NCBI GenBank assembly: GCA_030039695.1
Contig: JASHVB010000062.1
Span: 1 to 5,827, forward strand
DNA from: Acetobacteraceae bacterium
GTDB lineage: Bacteria; Pseudomonadota; Alphaproteobacteria; Acetobacterales; Acetobacteraceae
Length of the DNA stretch: 5,827 nucleotides
Direction: 5' to 3'
Position numbers and translations under genes: made by a program
In this document: positions 5,824 through 5,827 of the stretch, in pieces
Layout of the letters: each line of letters starts with the position of its first letter
Position numbering within the stretch: position 1 is the stretch's first letter
The notes under the pieces: generated by a model
What the model was told of the DNA's origin: nothing
What the model saw: only the letters and a program-made list of their open reading frames with translations
The model's database searches: none

Positions 5824-5827
5824 GGGA

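Overview
The window looks like chromosome of a high-GC alphaproteobacterium. The alanyl-tRNA synthetase resembles Acetobacteraceae/Rhodospirillales enzymes; this is inferred from memory of family sequences, with no search run. Four convincing genes are present: alaS (minus strand, 5' two-fifths to one-half only), a UxaA/GarD-family sugar-acid dehydratase (minus), a histidine-phosphatase family enzyme (plus) and a HpcH/HpaI-family aldolase (minus). Codon choice in all four favours G or C at the third position.

Layout. 1-1388 is the 5' part of alaS, running off the left edge. 1389-2230 is an accessory gap. It holds a decayed-looking PIN-domain (VapC-type) reading frame on the minus strand, an 11-bp-period tandem repeat, and a plus-strand segment with coding signature but no clean 3' end. 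2231-3754 is the dehydratase with a good Shine-Dalgarno sequence. 3755-4226 is a 472-bp divergent spacer between dehydratase and phosphatase. It is rich in candidate RNA structure, including a possible three-way junction, very short reading frames and a minus-strand coding-like tail. 4227-4868 is the phosphatase. 4869-5043 is a short convergent spacer packed with inverted repeats and one 33-codon reading frame. 5044-5823 is the aldolase, beginning with GTG at the right edge.

Function. The dehydratase and the aldolase fit consecutive steps of hexarate (galactarate/glucarate) catabolism. A GarD-type enzyme yields 5-dehydro-4-deoxyglucarate, which a GarL/HpaI-type aldolase cleaves to pyruvate and tartronate semialdehyde. 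They are on the same strand but separated by the oppositely oriented phosphatase, so they are not one simple operon. The substrate is inferred from family membership; an altronate or other sugar-acid substrate is also possible. AlaS is housekeeping and unrelated to its neighbours. I saw no complete mobile element, tRNA, rRNA or CRISPR array. The most interesting unexplained material is in the two spacers at 1389-2230 and 3755-4226.
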